Assembly: GCA_001247695.2 (NCBI GenBank)
Contig: LGRX02035127.1
Coordinates: 1 to 64,000 of the forward strand
Direction of reading: 5' to 3'
Origin: Cymbomonas tetramitiformis
Lineage: Eukaryota; Chlorophyta; Pyramimonadophyceae; Pyramimonadales; Pyramimonadaceae
Length of the DNA: 64,000 nt
The stretch's first letter is position 1, and each line of letters begins with the position of its first letter. Positions 40,316-50,600 of the stretch are shown one piece after another. The notes under the pieces were generated by a model, which worked only from the letters and a program-made list of their open reading frames with translations, was not told where the DNA came from and made no database searches. Both the position numbers and the translations under genes were made by a program.

Positions 40316-40488
40316 GTACATATGTTATTTCTGCACCCAACTTTGGCTTCATTCTTGTACTTGCTCGCGGCGGATTTTAGTAACGGGATGGTTCATGTAT
40401 ACCCTAATTGTACCCAACATCCGCCGCGAGCAAGTACACAAAAGTACAAGAATGAAGCCAAAGTTGGGTGCAGAAATAACATATGTAC
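40316..40488. repeat. Long inverted repeat (hairpin) with 47-bp loop
   Basis: Left arm 40316-40373 and right arm 40421-40488 are reverse complements over about 57 bp (GTACATATGTTATTTCTGCA ... TTGCTCGCGGCGG). The right arm carries about 10 extra bases. Transcribed, it would form a near-perfect long hairpin. Confidence 0.88.
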
Positions 40489-40489
40489 C

Positions 40490-40787
40490 CAGAAATTACG
40501 TTCGGGTACATGCAGGATACATCATTTGCGTACTGACAAGGTCCCCATGTACCGAAAACGTACGGTGATAGCACATATGCGGTACACATGTATCCGTCTA
40601 TGCGTACATGCCGGATACACGTGTACCTTTACCTTGTACTCAACGTGTACTTGCTCGCGGCGCGGCATGCGTACCCGGCATGTACCCGCCGCCGGGTACA
40701 TGCCGGGTACATGCGTCCGTGTATGTACCTTATGCCGCCTAATACATGTTCGGTACGTATGTACCCGCAATGTCTTCCCGTATGCAG
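40490..40787. repeat. GTAC-rich repeat tract upstream of the Tnp2-like exons
   Basis: Includes CGTACCCGGCATGTACCCG immediately followed by its own reverse complement (40668-40715). Same family as 24080-24726, where TACTTGCTCGCGGCGCGGCA also recurs. Confidence 0.8.
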
Positions 40788-43700
40788 ATCCATGCGACAT
40801 CGATGGGCAGGAGCGTCGGGGACGCCCTCGGTATCTTCGCCCGGCCCCGGCGCATGCATGGCGACAACACGGTCGACAACGACCCGTTCACGACACCGAC
40901 GATGTCGATGCAAGGTGCGTTCTTCCCTTCATAAAGTAATGCGTGCACCCCGGGTACGCGTGCACCTTACCGTTCTTCAGTTGGTACATGGCCGGTGTGA
41001 CGTCGGTACATACGTACCGGACACTTACGTACGCATGAAGGTGAAACGAAATATGCCGGAAATTCTTGCTTATGGTCACAATGTGCGCCGGAGGCCCTGC
41101 CAAAATTTTTATTTTGCGTGGGCGCGTCGTGTGGGAATGCCTTATTAGTGGGAGAATGTGTCAGCATTCACCGTACACGCGCGGTACACCTGTACCCACG
41201 TCGTACCATTGTGATTATTCCCGGGTGCATGTGTACCGATAATGTACCGACTGACTGTGCTTCGCAGGAACGTGCGTGGCGAGCGTCGTGTACCTCAACA
41301 ATCCGACCTAAACCACTGGGGCGTGGCTGGGGGACCACGTGCACGTGGCCGCCGCCTTCACGTGGACGCGGCTTTATTACAATCAACCATAACAAATAGC
41401 TCCGCATGGGAGTCCGAGTTTTGGGAGGGAGAACGTTCCGGGGACGTGGGATGCGATGTAGCGGAGAGATTATTTTATCGCCAAGGACGTGGTGATGATC
41501 GTGCATCTTCCGCGTGGCCTTGGCTGTCTGTCCTGCCGGAAATTCCTTCCATACATCTCACTGCCGGTGCTCCCGCACCGGAAGGCTCGGCGGTTGTCGA
41601 GGAAATAACCGACGCCGTATGCGGCACCATTACCGATGGCGATCCTTCAACTGGGGTGGATATTGGCATGGCATGGTGCGTTCTTACCCGTACATAAATC
41701 CCCGCTCGATCTCCATTTCCACGAATCCACGCAGGTTGATTGGGTTCGTTCTAGGCTCGTGCCATAATTATGGTGGACACCCACTAACCCTTTGGTACGT
41801 GTTGCGTACATGTGCACCCATGTGTGGTGCATCCACAGTGCATATGTACGGCACCTGGGAATCGTTGGGTGCATATGTACGGAGCAAAGACGCATGCAAG
41901 TGAAACAAAAGATGCCGGAAATCCCTTCTTATGGTTACCTTGTGCGCCGGAGGCCCTGCCAAAATTTTCATGTTCGCATACGAAATTTCATGTTGGCCCT
42001 GTCTTTTCATTGTACCGACATTGCTAGTATGGTCCTGTCAACGTGTACATGGCCGGTACATGTGCACCAGAGCTGTGGTACATCACTGGTACATGTGTAC
42101 TGACGTACAGCTTCAACCTCCTTCCAAAACCCCTCCGCCTCATGTGCCACAACCCGGTGGTTGACGACGAGACGGCGGCAGCGGCGGCGTTCGATAACGT
42201 ACTTCGTAACACGATTGTGGAACATCGCCATGACATGGGTGAGTGGACGTGAACGACGGTGAACGACAGAAGAGGACGGCAGCAATGTACCGCTGCATAT
42301 ATATACTTAAACAAAAGAATACATGGTACACTGATAGCAATATTAGGATTACATTCCCACTCGGCAAGTTTGCACGACATTACCACGATATGCCGGCGAA
42401 CCCTACCGAAACCCTACCAATTAAAGACACAAATGACTTCACACAGCCCCATATACAGAGAGGGGCAGGAAAAAACTTTAGGGAATGGCTCAGGAGGGTA
42501 GGGAGACACGCTACACAAAGTATGAGGGCGAACTGCCGACACTCGACCACAAGCGAATTCCCAAAAATGCTCTACGTAAAAGTATTTTTTTTGGAAAACA
42601 CACCGAAACACCCCAAATGTTTTGCACAACTAGGGGACGACATACAAAAAATGAGGCCCGCCAAGGAAATGATATTAGGGGCGTTACAGATATGGATTCA
42701 GGGCAATGTAACGCTGTAACCATAAACTCGACAACAGCGAAAACACTACAGCGACACCCGAGATGGACAAGACAGGCCCAAAATAAGCACCCCAACCAAC
42801 CAAATGACGCACTACCACCCACCCACTTAAAACGGAACTATTGTAGTACAAAGGCGAACCCTAAAATAACCCTAACAACGAGGGACGCAAATGCACGCGC
42901 ACGGCACAACATGACGGGAAAGACGTTAGGAAACTTCAGGGAATGGCTCAGGAGAGCAAGGAGAAGGGACACACAAAATACTGGAGCAACCTACCAACAT
43001 TCGACCACAAGCGAATTCCTAAAAATGCTCTACGTAAAAATAAAAAAATCGGAAATTGCGGGTGCACGTGTGCACATTGCGGGTGCACGTGTACCCACCA
43101 TGTACCATAGGTCAGTACGTGTGCACCCGGTCGCAACCGTTTCCAGTGCTGGCCCGGTACACGTGTATTTAGCCTGCACCCGTAATGCAGTGCACGCGCG
43201 GTACATACGTCCCCGGCATTTCCGTAGTGCTTAGGCGCCATGTGTTGTTTGCAGACGGCGCACCTTCAGGTCAAAGGCGCACCGGGTACCGCCAAGTACA
43301 AGATGCACATCGACCTGGACCCCACCCCATGGTTGGGAAGACAATACACAGAGTATGAGCGCGCTCTACTCGAAGGTTGCCCTCCTCGATGCCGCAAGTT
43401 CAATCGAGTGCAAGTGGGTACGATGAAGTTCCGGACCGCATCCATGGACAAAAAGTTCAAGACAGTGCAATGTTACTTCCGATCTTTTTACGTCGAGAGG
43501 GTGAGGACGAAAGGTCGCGAGCGAACAAAGGAAAAGGCAAAAACAGACCGGTGAGTGCACAATCATGTACCACCAGTACCCGTACACCCTCGGTACATAC
43601 ACACCTAACATGGGAACGCGTGGGTGCATGTGTACCCGTCATGTCTTCATACTGGGTACGTCTTGGGTGCACATGTACCAGTGTGCAGTAGTGTGCGGGC

Positions 43701-44146
43701 CGAACATGCACGAGCCAAGCGGTGCGAGACTGATTTGATATCGATGTGATGGTGCATACGTGCTTGATGTCGGGAGGGGGTGATGCTTGTATTCCAGGTT
43801 TGGCCGGGTGGATGACATCTATCGAGTGGAGCTTGGAGGAAGACCGTACGTGTTTGTCAAGGTTTCGTGGCTCAAGAAGCCAACTAAAGCTTTAACGGCC
43901 GCTTTGCGTGCGAGGCATTCCATCATAGGAGCGGAAAGTGTTTCAAAGTGTTTCTACGTCTTGGACCCAGAGAATCCGGCCACTGAATTCGATCGAAAAG
44001 AACCGTTTGTGCTTGCCGAGGAGATTGCTTCTCAAGTGGTGATTCGAAAGCATCCTTGCATGGAAACCTCGGTGGTCTTGGATCCGCTAGCCGACTTCTT
44101 TGAGCAGATTGTCCGAGATGAGAATCCCAGTGACGATGAGGCATGA
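40788..44146 (+). CDS. 3' exons of a Tnp2/CACTA-like transposase gene (DUF4216-like C-terminus)
   Basis: The clearest exons are 43255-43550 (acceptor GTTTGCAG, donor GTGAGT) and 43798-44146 (acceptor TATTCCAG, stop TGA); they join in phase. Together they encode KFNRVQVGTMKFRTASMDK, then FGRVDDIYRVELGG, RPYVFVKVSWLKKP and KEPFVLAEEIASQVV. The order (RF.T..D..KT block, then YGxIxxIxEL and VLFKCxW strands, then PFVLAxQ) matches the C-terminal region that follows Tnp2-type transposase domains in CACTA elements. Earlier candidate exons are 40788-40914, 41268-41675 and 42111-42238, each with AG/GTG-type boundaries; their frames do not join cleanly, so this part may be decayed. Introns are filled with GTAC repeats. 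The catalytic domain is not in the window. Confidence 0.6.
41037..41980 (+). repeat. Duplicated 85-bp coding-like segment
   Basis: 41037-41120 and 41895-41980 share AARATGCCGGAAAT..CTT and TGTGCGCCGGAGGCCCTGCC. In the same frame both encode a related peptide (NMPEILAYGHNVRRRPCQNF versus KMPEIPSYGYLVRRRPCQNF). Substitutions are mostly conservative, as if coding selection had acted. Neither copy has convincing splice sites. Confidence 0.6.
42239..43254 (+). repeat. Intron with two 115-bp direct repeats and GTAC motifs
   Basis: GGGAATGGCTCAGGAG through CGACCACAAGCGAATTCC and AAAATGCTCTACGTAAAA occurs at about 42480-42582 and 42940-43042. Between them the sequence is A/C-rich. Its end (43060-43235) carries GTGCACGTGTAC repeats. 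Confidence 0.7.
43551..43797 (+). repeat. Short intron dominated by GTAC-type motifs
   Basis: Between two phase-compatible exons: GTACCCGTACACCC, GGTACATACACACC, GGGTGCATGTGTACCC. It shows that the repeat family is transcribed as intron. Confidence 0.8.
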
Positions 44147-44149
44147 TAT

Positions 44150-44820
44150 ATAAACATAGGTAAATGTAATTGTATATAATGATCGTTTTTGTTATGGTGA
44201 ATTGTTAAATTCACACATGGTACATTGTCGGTACACGTGCACGCCATATATAACGCGCGTGGGGTTACTATGTACCCACGTCGTACTAAGGGGGTGCGTT
44301 CACATGTACCCAACATGCACTAGTCTGCCATTTGGTACATGACCGGTACATGTGTACGAGACACCATGCACCCAGCATGTACTCAGCATGTACTGCATGG
44401 TACACGTTGAGTGCATGCGTACGCGGGACCATGTACCCGGCATGTATCTACATGTACCCGCCCGGTGCATGCCGGGTGCACGTGTACGCACTCGATTGCG
44501 TACACATGCACCCCGCATGCACCGTTCTGGAAGTGTGTGCCCGTCGACGGGGTACATGTAGGTACACGTAGGTACACGCCAGTCCTGTTTTCCGGATGTC
44601 CATTTCTGAAGGAATGACTCATTTGTTTACACCGAAACTTGTCAAGGATGTCTTAGTCACTCATGGCCTTCACATATATGTGAAAATATTGCACTTTTTT
44701 ACAACTCGGATTTTCACTGAGTTTTGGGCCCCAAGTTGGGAGTGGGTAGGTACATATGTACCTTGCCAAAGTACATGCCGGGTACATGCCGGGTACAGGC
44801 GTCCTAAATTTGTAGGGTAA
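44150..44820. repeat. GTAC-rich tract downstream of the Tnp2-like gene
   Basis: Dense GGTACATGACCGGTACATGT, GCATGTACTCAGCATGTACT and similar words from 44215 to 44580 and again at 44745-44805. Both strands translate to Cys/Thr/Tyr/Val-rich nonsense. Confidence 0.8.
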
Positions 44821-45240
44821 CAATGCTTGCAAGGCGATTAGCAGTTGAAGCGAGCGTCGCCCATAGCAAAAGTCGAAAATATATATTGTGAGGATAAATG
44901 TGGAGCTATAATACCTGCAGATGGCAATGCTTTCAAGGTAAGTAGCAGATGTTTGAAGGTATGGTTGAAGGTGCGTATGTCAGAAGAAACAAGGGGAAAT
45001 GAATCTTCAAGGGTCGGGCAAGAGCTTTTGTACCTGCGGAAGGGTACATAAGGTCGTAGGAGTCAAGGCACGGCATGCTGCATTCACATAACAGGTCGTG
45101 TGCATGCTTGCTAAACCTCTAGGCTAACTGTCAAACTATCAGCTGGTTGCTTTTCATAGATATTCAAAACCAAATCATAAAGTACCTGCAACAAAGTACC
45201 TGCAAGGCACAGTCAGATACAAAACCCAAAACAGGACAAA
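44821..45240. other. No gene supported; possible relic exon
   Basis: 44850-45050 encodes KVENIYCEDKCGAIIPADGN in one frame, weakly protein-like. The rest, bordering the Copia relic, shows no LTR that I can pair with the right side. Confidence 0.3.
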
Positions 45241-46786
45241 TCAGAGGGCACTCACAATCAGGTCAAGCTGCTGCTTTCTGAGTAGACCTCCCTGTCGAAA
45301 ATCCAAAAGATCTGGCAGCCTGGATAGCTGCCTTTTGCATGTCCATGTAGCTGTCAAAGAGCATGGTGAAGTAGGGCACAATGTTCTTGGTGGGAGGAAC
45401 TGGCTTGGTGTACGGGTCAGCCAAGTTCTTCTCCGAAGGTACCTTCCAGCAAATAATCCAGCCCAGTCTAATGAAGTGTCTGAGCATATGGAATCTGACC
45501 AGAACATGTTTGATTTTCTGTGATAGTGGGATGTTCTCAGCAATAGACCTGCATGCATCATTATCCAGTAGGAGAGGTATAGGTACACACCGAGGGTCGC
45601 CCATCTCTGGTGCACAGTCGGTACGGAGTGTAATGGACTGTGGTGCATAACCCATAGCATGTAAGCTGCCGTAGAAGTGAACCAGGCAGGTATAGTATTC
45701 TGATTTCTGTACAAAGGTATAGACAAATATGAATCTGCTGACATAGTCAATCGGAACTGACACCGGTACAGGTGGCCGTTGTAACCTGCCGGTGTGATAG
45801 ATCCAGTCATGTCAGCAGCCCACTTCTGGCCGGGCTGAATAGTAGCTGATCTCAACTCGTCATGGTGGCCACAGGGCTTCTGCTTCAGCTTACACATGCA
45901 GCATACTGCACAAAACTGAGAGCAGGTCGGCATAGATGCAATAGCTCGCCTGGATAGCAAAGGCCGACCGAGCTGAATGTCAGTTAAGTCATAGAGTCTG
46001 AGCAGACTGCCCGTAGAGCCGTGTCCCATAACTGCATGAAACTCCACAAAAAGGACTGACCCGAACAGGAGTGTTCCTATTCCTGAACAGGATACAGATC
46101 TCAAAAGGAGTGCCATCAATGAAAACTCTGCCTGGACCGCCATCCGAGCCAGCCGGTGTCAGTGGGTGACTGGATGCATAGGTATGCTTCTGTGAGAAAT
46201 TGAAGATCTTCTTGCTGCCTTTAGGATAGATATGCAGGACCTCCATAGTACAAGTCTTATGCCATATCTGATGCTGAGGCATATACGGAACAATCCAGAA
46301 GTAGGTGGTATTATGCGGGTCAAAAGGGAAGTCATGGTTGCCTTTAGTAAACAGCCTGTCAATCATACCGATATTGAAAGGTATGTTACCATAGAAGAAC
46401 TGTCCCGTCCACTGCTTACTGTGACAATCATCTGATACAGACCAATGCTCAAGAGCCGGGTGATTGGTACCCTCGCCGACAGGCAGAGAGTCGTCACCAT
46501 ACACAGATACATCAAAAGCCGGAGTACCCAGTTTAGCCGTAGCCGTAGGAGAGCCATGGGTAGTAGCCCACTTAGAATACGCACTATTACTCCACTGCCA
46601 GTCTGATGAGTGTGTCTCCCGTGCGGGTCCTAACAGCTGCTGAGCCGAAGTGGTGAGTATGCGGGCTCTGTGGCTCATCCCAGAGATAATCCACCTGATT
46701 ATCCAAGATTCGGTACGTCCTGCCTGAGTCCAAGCGAGTGTACGTCATGCTGATGAAGTCCGGAGAACTGAAGCCGTGCCTGAGCA
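45241..46786 (-). pseudogene. Copia integrase fused by deletion to RNase H tail
   Basis: In order: a region with WQWSNSAYSKWATTHGSP; the gag-pre-integrase zinc pattern FHAVMGHGSTGSLL...CAVCCMC; integrase start KWAADMTGSITPAGYNG (first Asp). After a frameshift come VPIDYVSRFIFVYTFVQKSE and LRTDCAPEM (second Asp). At about 45595 the sequence jumps to PLLLDNDACRSIAEN and HMLRHFIRLGWII...KVPSEKNLADPYTKPVP, which is the C-terminal RNase H signature of Copia. The Glu part of integrase and the whole reverse transcriptase are missing. Confidence 0.82.
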
Positions 46787-46788
46787 TA

Positions 46789-47759
46789 CTGTGGACCTTT
46801 TATTGATTTTTAATTAATTAATTCCGGGCGCATTTTTTTAACACGTTCAATTTATCTATTTTAATAATCAATGTTTCCACTCCTAAAATACAATTAAAAG
46901 TGATTTAATTCCCAGGCACTCCAGATAAGAAAAAAGATAAAAGTAACAATTAATTAATGTTTTGGGACACAACTGAGCTAATATGTATGGTTGCAACAGA
47001 CCCTAGCTTGTGGTGAGAGATATGCATCAATTGCTATTAGAACTTATTATGAATTATCAGTTCACAATGCACAACTACATTTCCCTTTAGATTTGGCGAA
47101 TGTGTGCAACGGTATGCAGCTGCGACAGGCTATTCTAAACATATATCATCCTTCTGCAATGGGAACGAATTCGTTCACGTGTCCCCTCAAGGTGCAAATC
47201 CTGCACTCAAGGTCTGGAGAAAACATGTTTTCTGACGGGCAATTGCCTTTCCGACAGCTAAATGTCTTTCCGACAGCTAAATGATAGTTCGTAAGTGAGC
47301 CCAGTGGGTCGAGGCCACGCTGTCTCACATACCGTAGCCGACGTGTACCAAACGCGTCCAATATCCATCTCCTTGGAGCCAATTTTTGGATTTGAAACAA
47401 AATCTGCGTCAACAACGGTGATATTTTACTGCCAGAACACGTTTTCGTTGGGCATTTTGGAGTGATGTGATCGCATGCGTTTGGGAATGGCGACCGTTCT
47501 TCAAGCGCAAGAATCTAGAATGTGGATCGCAAACCCTATGCCGAAGAGGAGGCCAATCGGAATGATGACGATGGCTCAGGTAGAAAGAAAAAAACAAAGT
47601 AGTAGGAATTATATATCTCGTAGCGGTCGAAAAACGAAAAAAATAAAAGAAAAAAATAAGAACTAAGCAATTCGCGACTGAAATCTGTAGCTGCTACTTT
47701 TTTCTAGCAATACTTTTATAAACCTCATTTTGGAATTAAAATAAATAAAAGGTCCACAG
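46789..47759. mobile_element. 971-bp TA-flanked MITE (Tc1/mariner-like) inserted in the Copia protease
   Basis: Termini are CTGTGGACCTTTTATT at the left and its inverse AATAAAAGGTCCACAG at the right (one mismatch inside), flanked by TA at 46787-46788 and 47760-47761. The interior is AT-rich with no transposase ORF. Ignoring the element and one TA, the minus-strand protease frame reads straight through (LLSTGV into MLRHGFSSPDF), which fixes both boundaries. Confidence 0.85.
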
Positions 47760-47761
47760 TA

Positions 47762-48189
47762 ACCCCGGTAGATAGAAGAGTCCTGGCGCCCTCCTTAAAG
47801 TGGCAGCCCGGAATAGAGTACTCATCTAACTCCCCTGATAGTATCTCTCGACCGTACAGATGCAGTCTGCATGTGCCGTCCGTCCTGGCTACAGGTCCTG
47901 ACATCACCGTAGAGAAACCAATAGTGGAGGAGGTGTCTAAAGCCGAGATCCTAGACCTGGTGCCAGTGATGTTGCCTTTGGCACCAGAGTCTACCACAAT
48001 GCCGTCTCCGTCTCGTGACAATGCAAAACTAAGCCGAAACAACCGGGTTACTGGTAAAGACCAGTCCAGGCGGTGGTGTGCCGTGTGCCGTCCAGGTGTA
48101 ACCGAGCCACCAAGACATGTGCACAAAGGCACTACCGACTGTGACCATGATCTCTGCCAGGTGTGAGGTGGTCTGATAGACACTGCCAT
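47762..48189 (-). pseudogene. Copia retropepsin, interrupted by the MITE
   Basis: Encodes DGDGIVVDSGAKGNITG with the catalytic Asp, then HLYGREILSGELDEYSIPG and ARTLLSTGV, where the MITE begins. DSGA and LLSxG are usual for Copia proteases. The intact frame on both sides of the MITE suggests the protease was undamaged when the MITE arrived. Confidence 0.75.
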
Positions 48190-48625
48190 CCCGTCTCATG
48201 CAAAGCCGCTGAACTGACACCACCGAAACCTCTGTCCAATGCACTGTCTCCTGAGAGTGACTGAAAGTCCAGAAATAAGAGAAATAAACACTGTATTGTG
48301 ATAGCCAGTATAGTTGCCAGAACCAGAGCTGTGAGGTGCGGAGTCCTCCTAGTACGGCGGTCCTCACTGTCAGCTGTTGTAGCTGCCCGAAAGAGTTGTA
48401 TCTGGGAGGCGGTATCGGGCGGCATACTAGAGCTGGTGAACTGGCTGTGGCCACTGTGAGAGCTGTCTGATCCAGATCCAGAAGAAGAGCCGAAGCCTGT
48501 CCCAAAATCTGTCCAGTCCCAATCACATGAGCCATCATATCCAGTGCCACCATCCCCAGTGCCACCATCAAAGCCACCATCAGACAGCATCCCCGTCCCC
48601 GTCGGTCCCCTGGGCCCCTCCCCAT
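48029..48625 (-). pseudogene. Copia accessory region 2: Ser/Gly-rich with a hydrophobic segment
   Basis: Frames at 48590-48132 give a Gly/Asp/Ser-rich stretch (TGFGSSSGSGSDSSHSGHS), then TALVLATILAITIQCLFLLF, a clear transmembrane-like segment. It lies between Gag and protease, where standard Copia elements have no membrane protein. An overlapping frame reaches the protease, so a frameshift is present. Confidence 0.4.
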
Positions 48626-49500
48626 GGGCCCCCAGGTGACAGCAGTCTCAATCCGTACACGGTGTCCTCAGACTGTCCTACAAGCAGACTCACATCTGCC
48701 ACGGCACAGCCTAGAAAACAGAGGACTACCAGTGTGGAAACGAGAGCATGTCTGTAGAAGGATACACCACCCCTACCTATGGCTCTACGCTGGGCAGGGC
48801 CGGTGGTGGGTGGTTCAGGGTCAGAGTACTGTCGTTCCCCTGAGCCTCCAGGCTCAGGGCAGTCGGGCTCGTCCAAGGCCTCGACTAGGGACCCCGCAGA
48901 CACCCAGTGTCCGCTGGCAGGGGGGTCCATAGCCGTGGCATACAATCCAGCTCCTGCGGTGGCAGAGCACGGGTCAGGGCTGGGAGGAAGGGGCACTACC
49001 AGATGCGGTGACCGTGTTTCCCTCGATGTCGTTGCGGCCGAAGCCGGTAGGGTGTCGTGCCACTGGGTAGTCTGGGTGTGGTCCTCACCCCACATCCTGT
49101 CCCAGTGGCCCCGTTCCCTGTCGGTGAGGTCGGGAGGAGTGCCGAAGCTACGCCGAAGCTCCTCGAAGGCGCCGGGCTCCGGCCCGGTCACAGGCGCCAG
49201 CTGTGGACTCCAAGGCCTCGGCCCCCAAGCCCCCTCGGACTCCCGAGTCTCACTGTTTTGTTGCTCCAGTTCCATTTTCTGGAAACGAAGATCACCTGCA
49301 AGCACCAGGTCAGCAAACAACCCGGAGCTAGGCTCCAGGGGTGTGTCGTGTGCAAACAGTGCTGAGACGGGGTAAATACAGGTGTCCTCCTGAGCAACAT
49401 CATCCGGTGTGTCAATCGAAGAGCGCGCGGTCTACAACGACGGCTGAGCGGTCTCCCCTAGCACCACACCCGTGTCAGTCTGTGACAGAGCAGGTGCGGT
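48580..49500 (-). pseudogene. Copia accessory region 1: Pro/Thr-rich with a C-terminal hydrophobic segment
   Basis: The frame is open from about 49490 (with one in-frame TAG near 49432) to 48580. It encodes FADLVLAGDLRFQKMELEQQ, a long Pro/Thr/Ser/Glu region and, near the end, HALVSTLVVLCFLGCAVADV, hydrophobic enough to span a membrane. It begins in a different frame from Gag, near where Gag stops. Confidence 0.4.
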
Positions 49501-50600
49501 GTGCGGGTCACAAGGTGAGCACAATCATGATGCTCGGGGCCGCGGTGTAGAATGCCGAAATGAACTCGTCCCAGAGAGAGGGTAGGATCAATGTCCAACT
49601 CTGGGTCGCACTCCCAACAGAAGGCCTGGAATTTAGCTGAGGAGGCCCTTTGTTGAAGACGGGAAGCCTGGAAAGGCTCCTCCGAGTGCTCGTAAGCTGC
49701 CTGGTAGCGAGCCGCCAGAACATCGGTGAAGGCTCCCTCGGCTAGAGCGTCAGGGTCCAGGCGCATCGAGTGTGCCGCCAGGTGCTGTGTGTGAACACAG
49801 TCAACCTGGCGGTGTCTTCCACCACAGGACCAACAGTTTCCGTAGAACTGCTTGGCCCCTGGGTGGAAGGTGACACGTCCCTTCTGCTGCTTGTCCTTTC
49901 CCTTGCCGGTCTTGCCCTTTCCCTTGCCTTTCCTGCGGATGCTCTGCGACCAATTCCCCCCCTTCGCCAAGGGGGAGGCAGCAAAGCGGTAGTTCTTCCC
50001 CTTCCATCTGAAAGGGTGGGAAGACCGCGCAGGAAAGTATACATCGCGAGCACGGAAATAGGGACGGTCGGGAGCTCCCCTGGTGTCCAGGCCACCACGT
50101 TCACCGTGGTTGCGACCTGCATCATGATTATACAAAGCGCTCGTCAGTGCCTTCGCCTTGCCTGAATTGTTGTAGACTCGCTGTATAGCGAGCCCACAAC
50201 TAACCAGACTCAGCTCGGGCTTCTTGGCGATCTTTCCTTCCGTGTACTCCTCGTGCACTGTCTTGTAAGCAACATGACAGGTGCGACGTAGGAGCAGGCG
50301 GATAGAATCATCTCTCCCGAGAGAGAAGCGATTGTGTTCCCCCAAGTCCGTCGCAGCCCCACGCACTGACAACTTCAGTGAAAACCTTGAGGATGTTCAT
50401 GGGGTTCACTCTAGCCGTGACCTCCACTTTCGAGCTAAAGATGAAGTCCGCTTTCGAAAAGTCCTCCATGTCATGCATCACGTCCCTGATGGCTACTGCT
50501 CGGTGGTATGGTACTGTCACAAGTACCAAAATGTATGCTTTATTACGGGCACTAGAGGGGCGTGTACGAGTCCCATGAAGGTTTTGGAAAGTCATTTAGG
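49458..50600 (-). pseudogene. gag: Copia Gag relic with zinc knuckle
   Basis: The ORF from 50372 to TAG 49458, plus an upstream segment in another frame (50595-50308, ADFIFSSKVEVTARVNPMNI). It contains FSLGRDDSIRLLLRRTCHV, a basic region (RRKGKGKGKTGKGKDKQQKG) and CWSCGGRHRQVDC, a zinc knuckle one residue shorter than the canonical CX2CX4HX4C. The basic box before the knuckle is usual for RNA-binding nucleocapsid. Confidence 0.7.

Larger units (their letters stand above)
45241..50600 (-). mobile_element. Degraded Ty1/Copia retrotransposon relic (minus strand)
   Basis: Reading right to left: Gag with CCHC-like knuckle (50600-49458), two Pro/Ser ORFs each with a hydrophobic segment (49320-48029), protease with DSGA (48189-47762), a 971-bp MITE insertion, then gag-pre-integrase, integrase and the end of RNase H (46786-45241). 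The integrase lying directly upstream of RNase H sequence with no reverse transcriptase shows an internal deletion. Integrase before RNase H is Copia order. Multiple frameshifts make it non-functional. LTRs were not identified. Confidence 0.8.
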
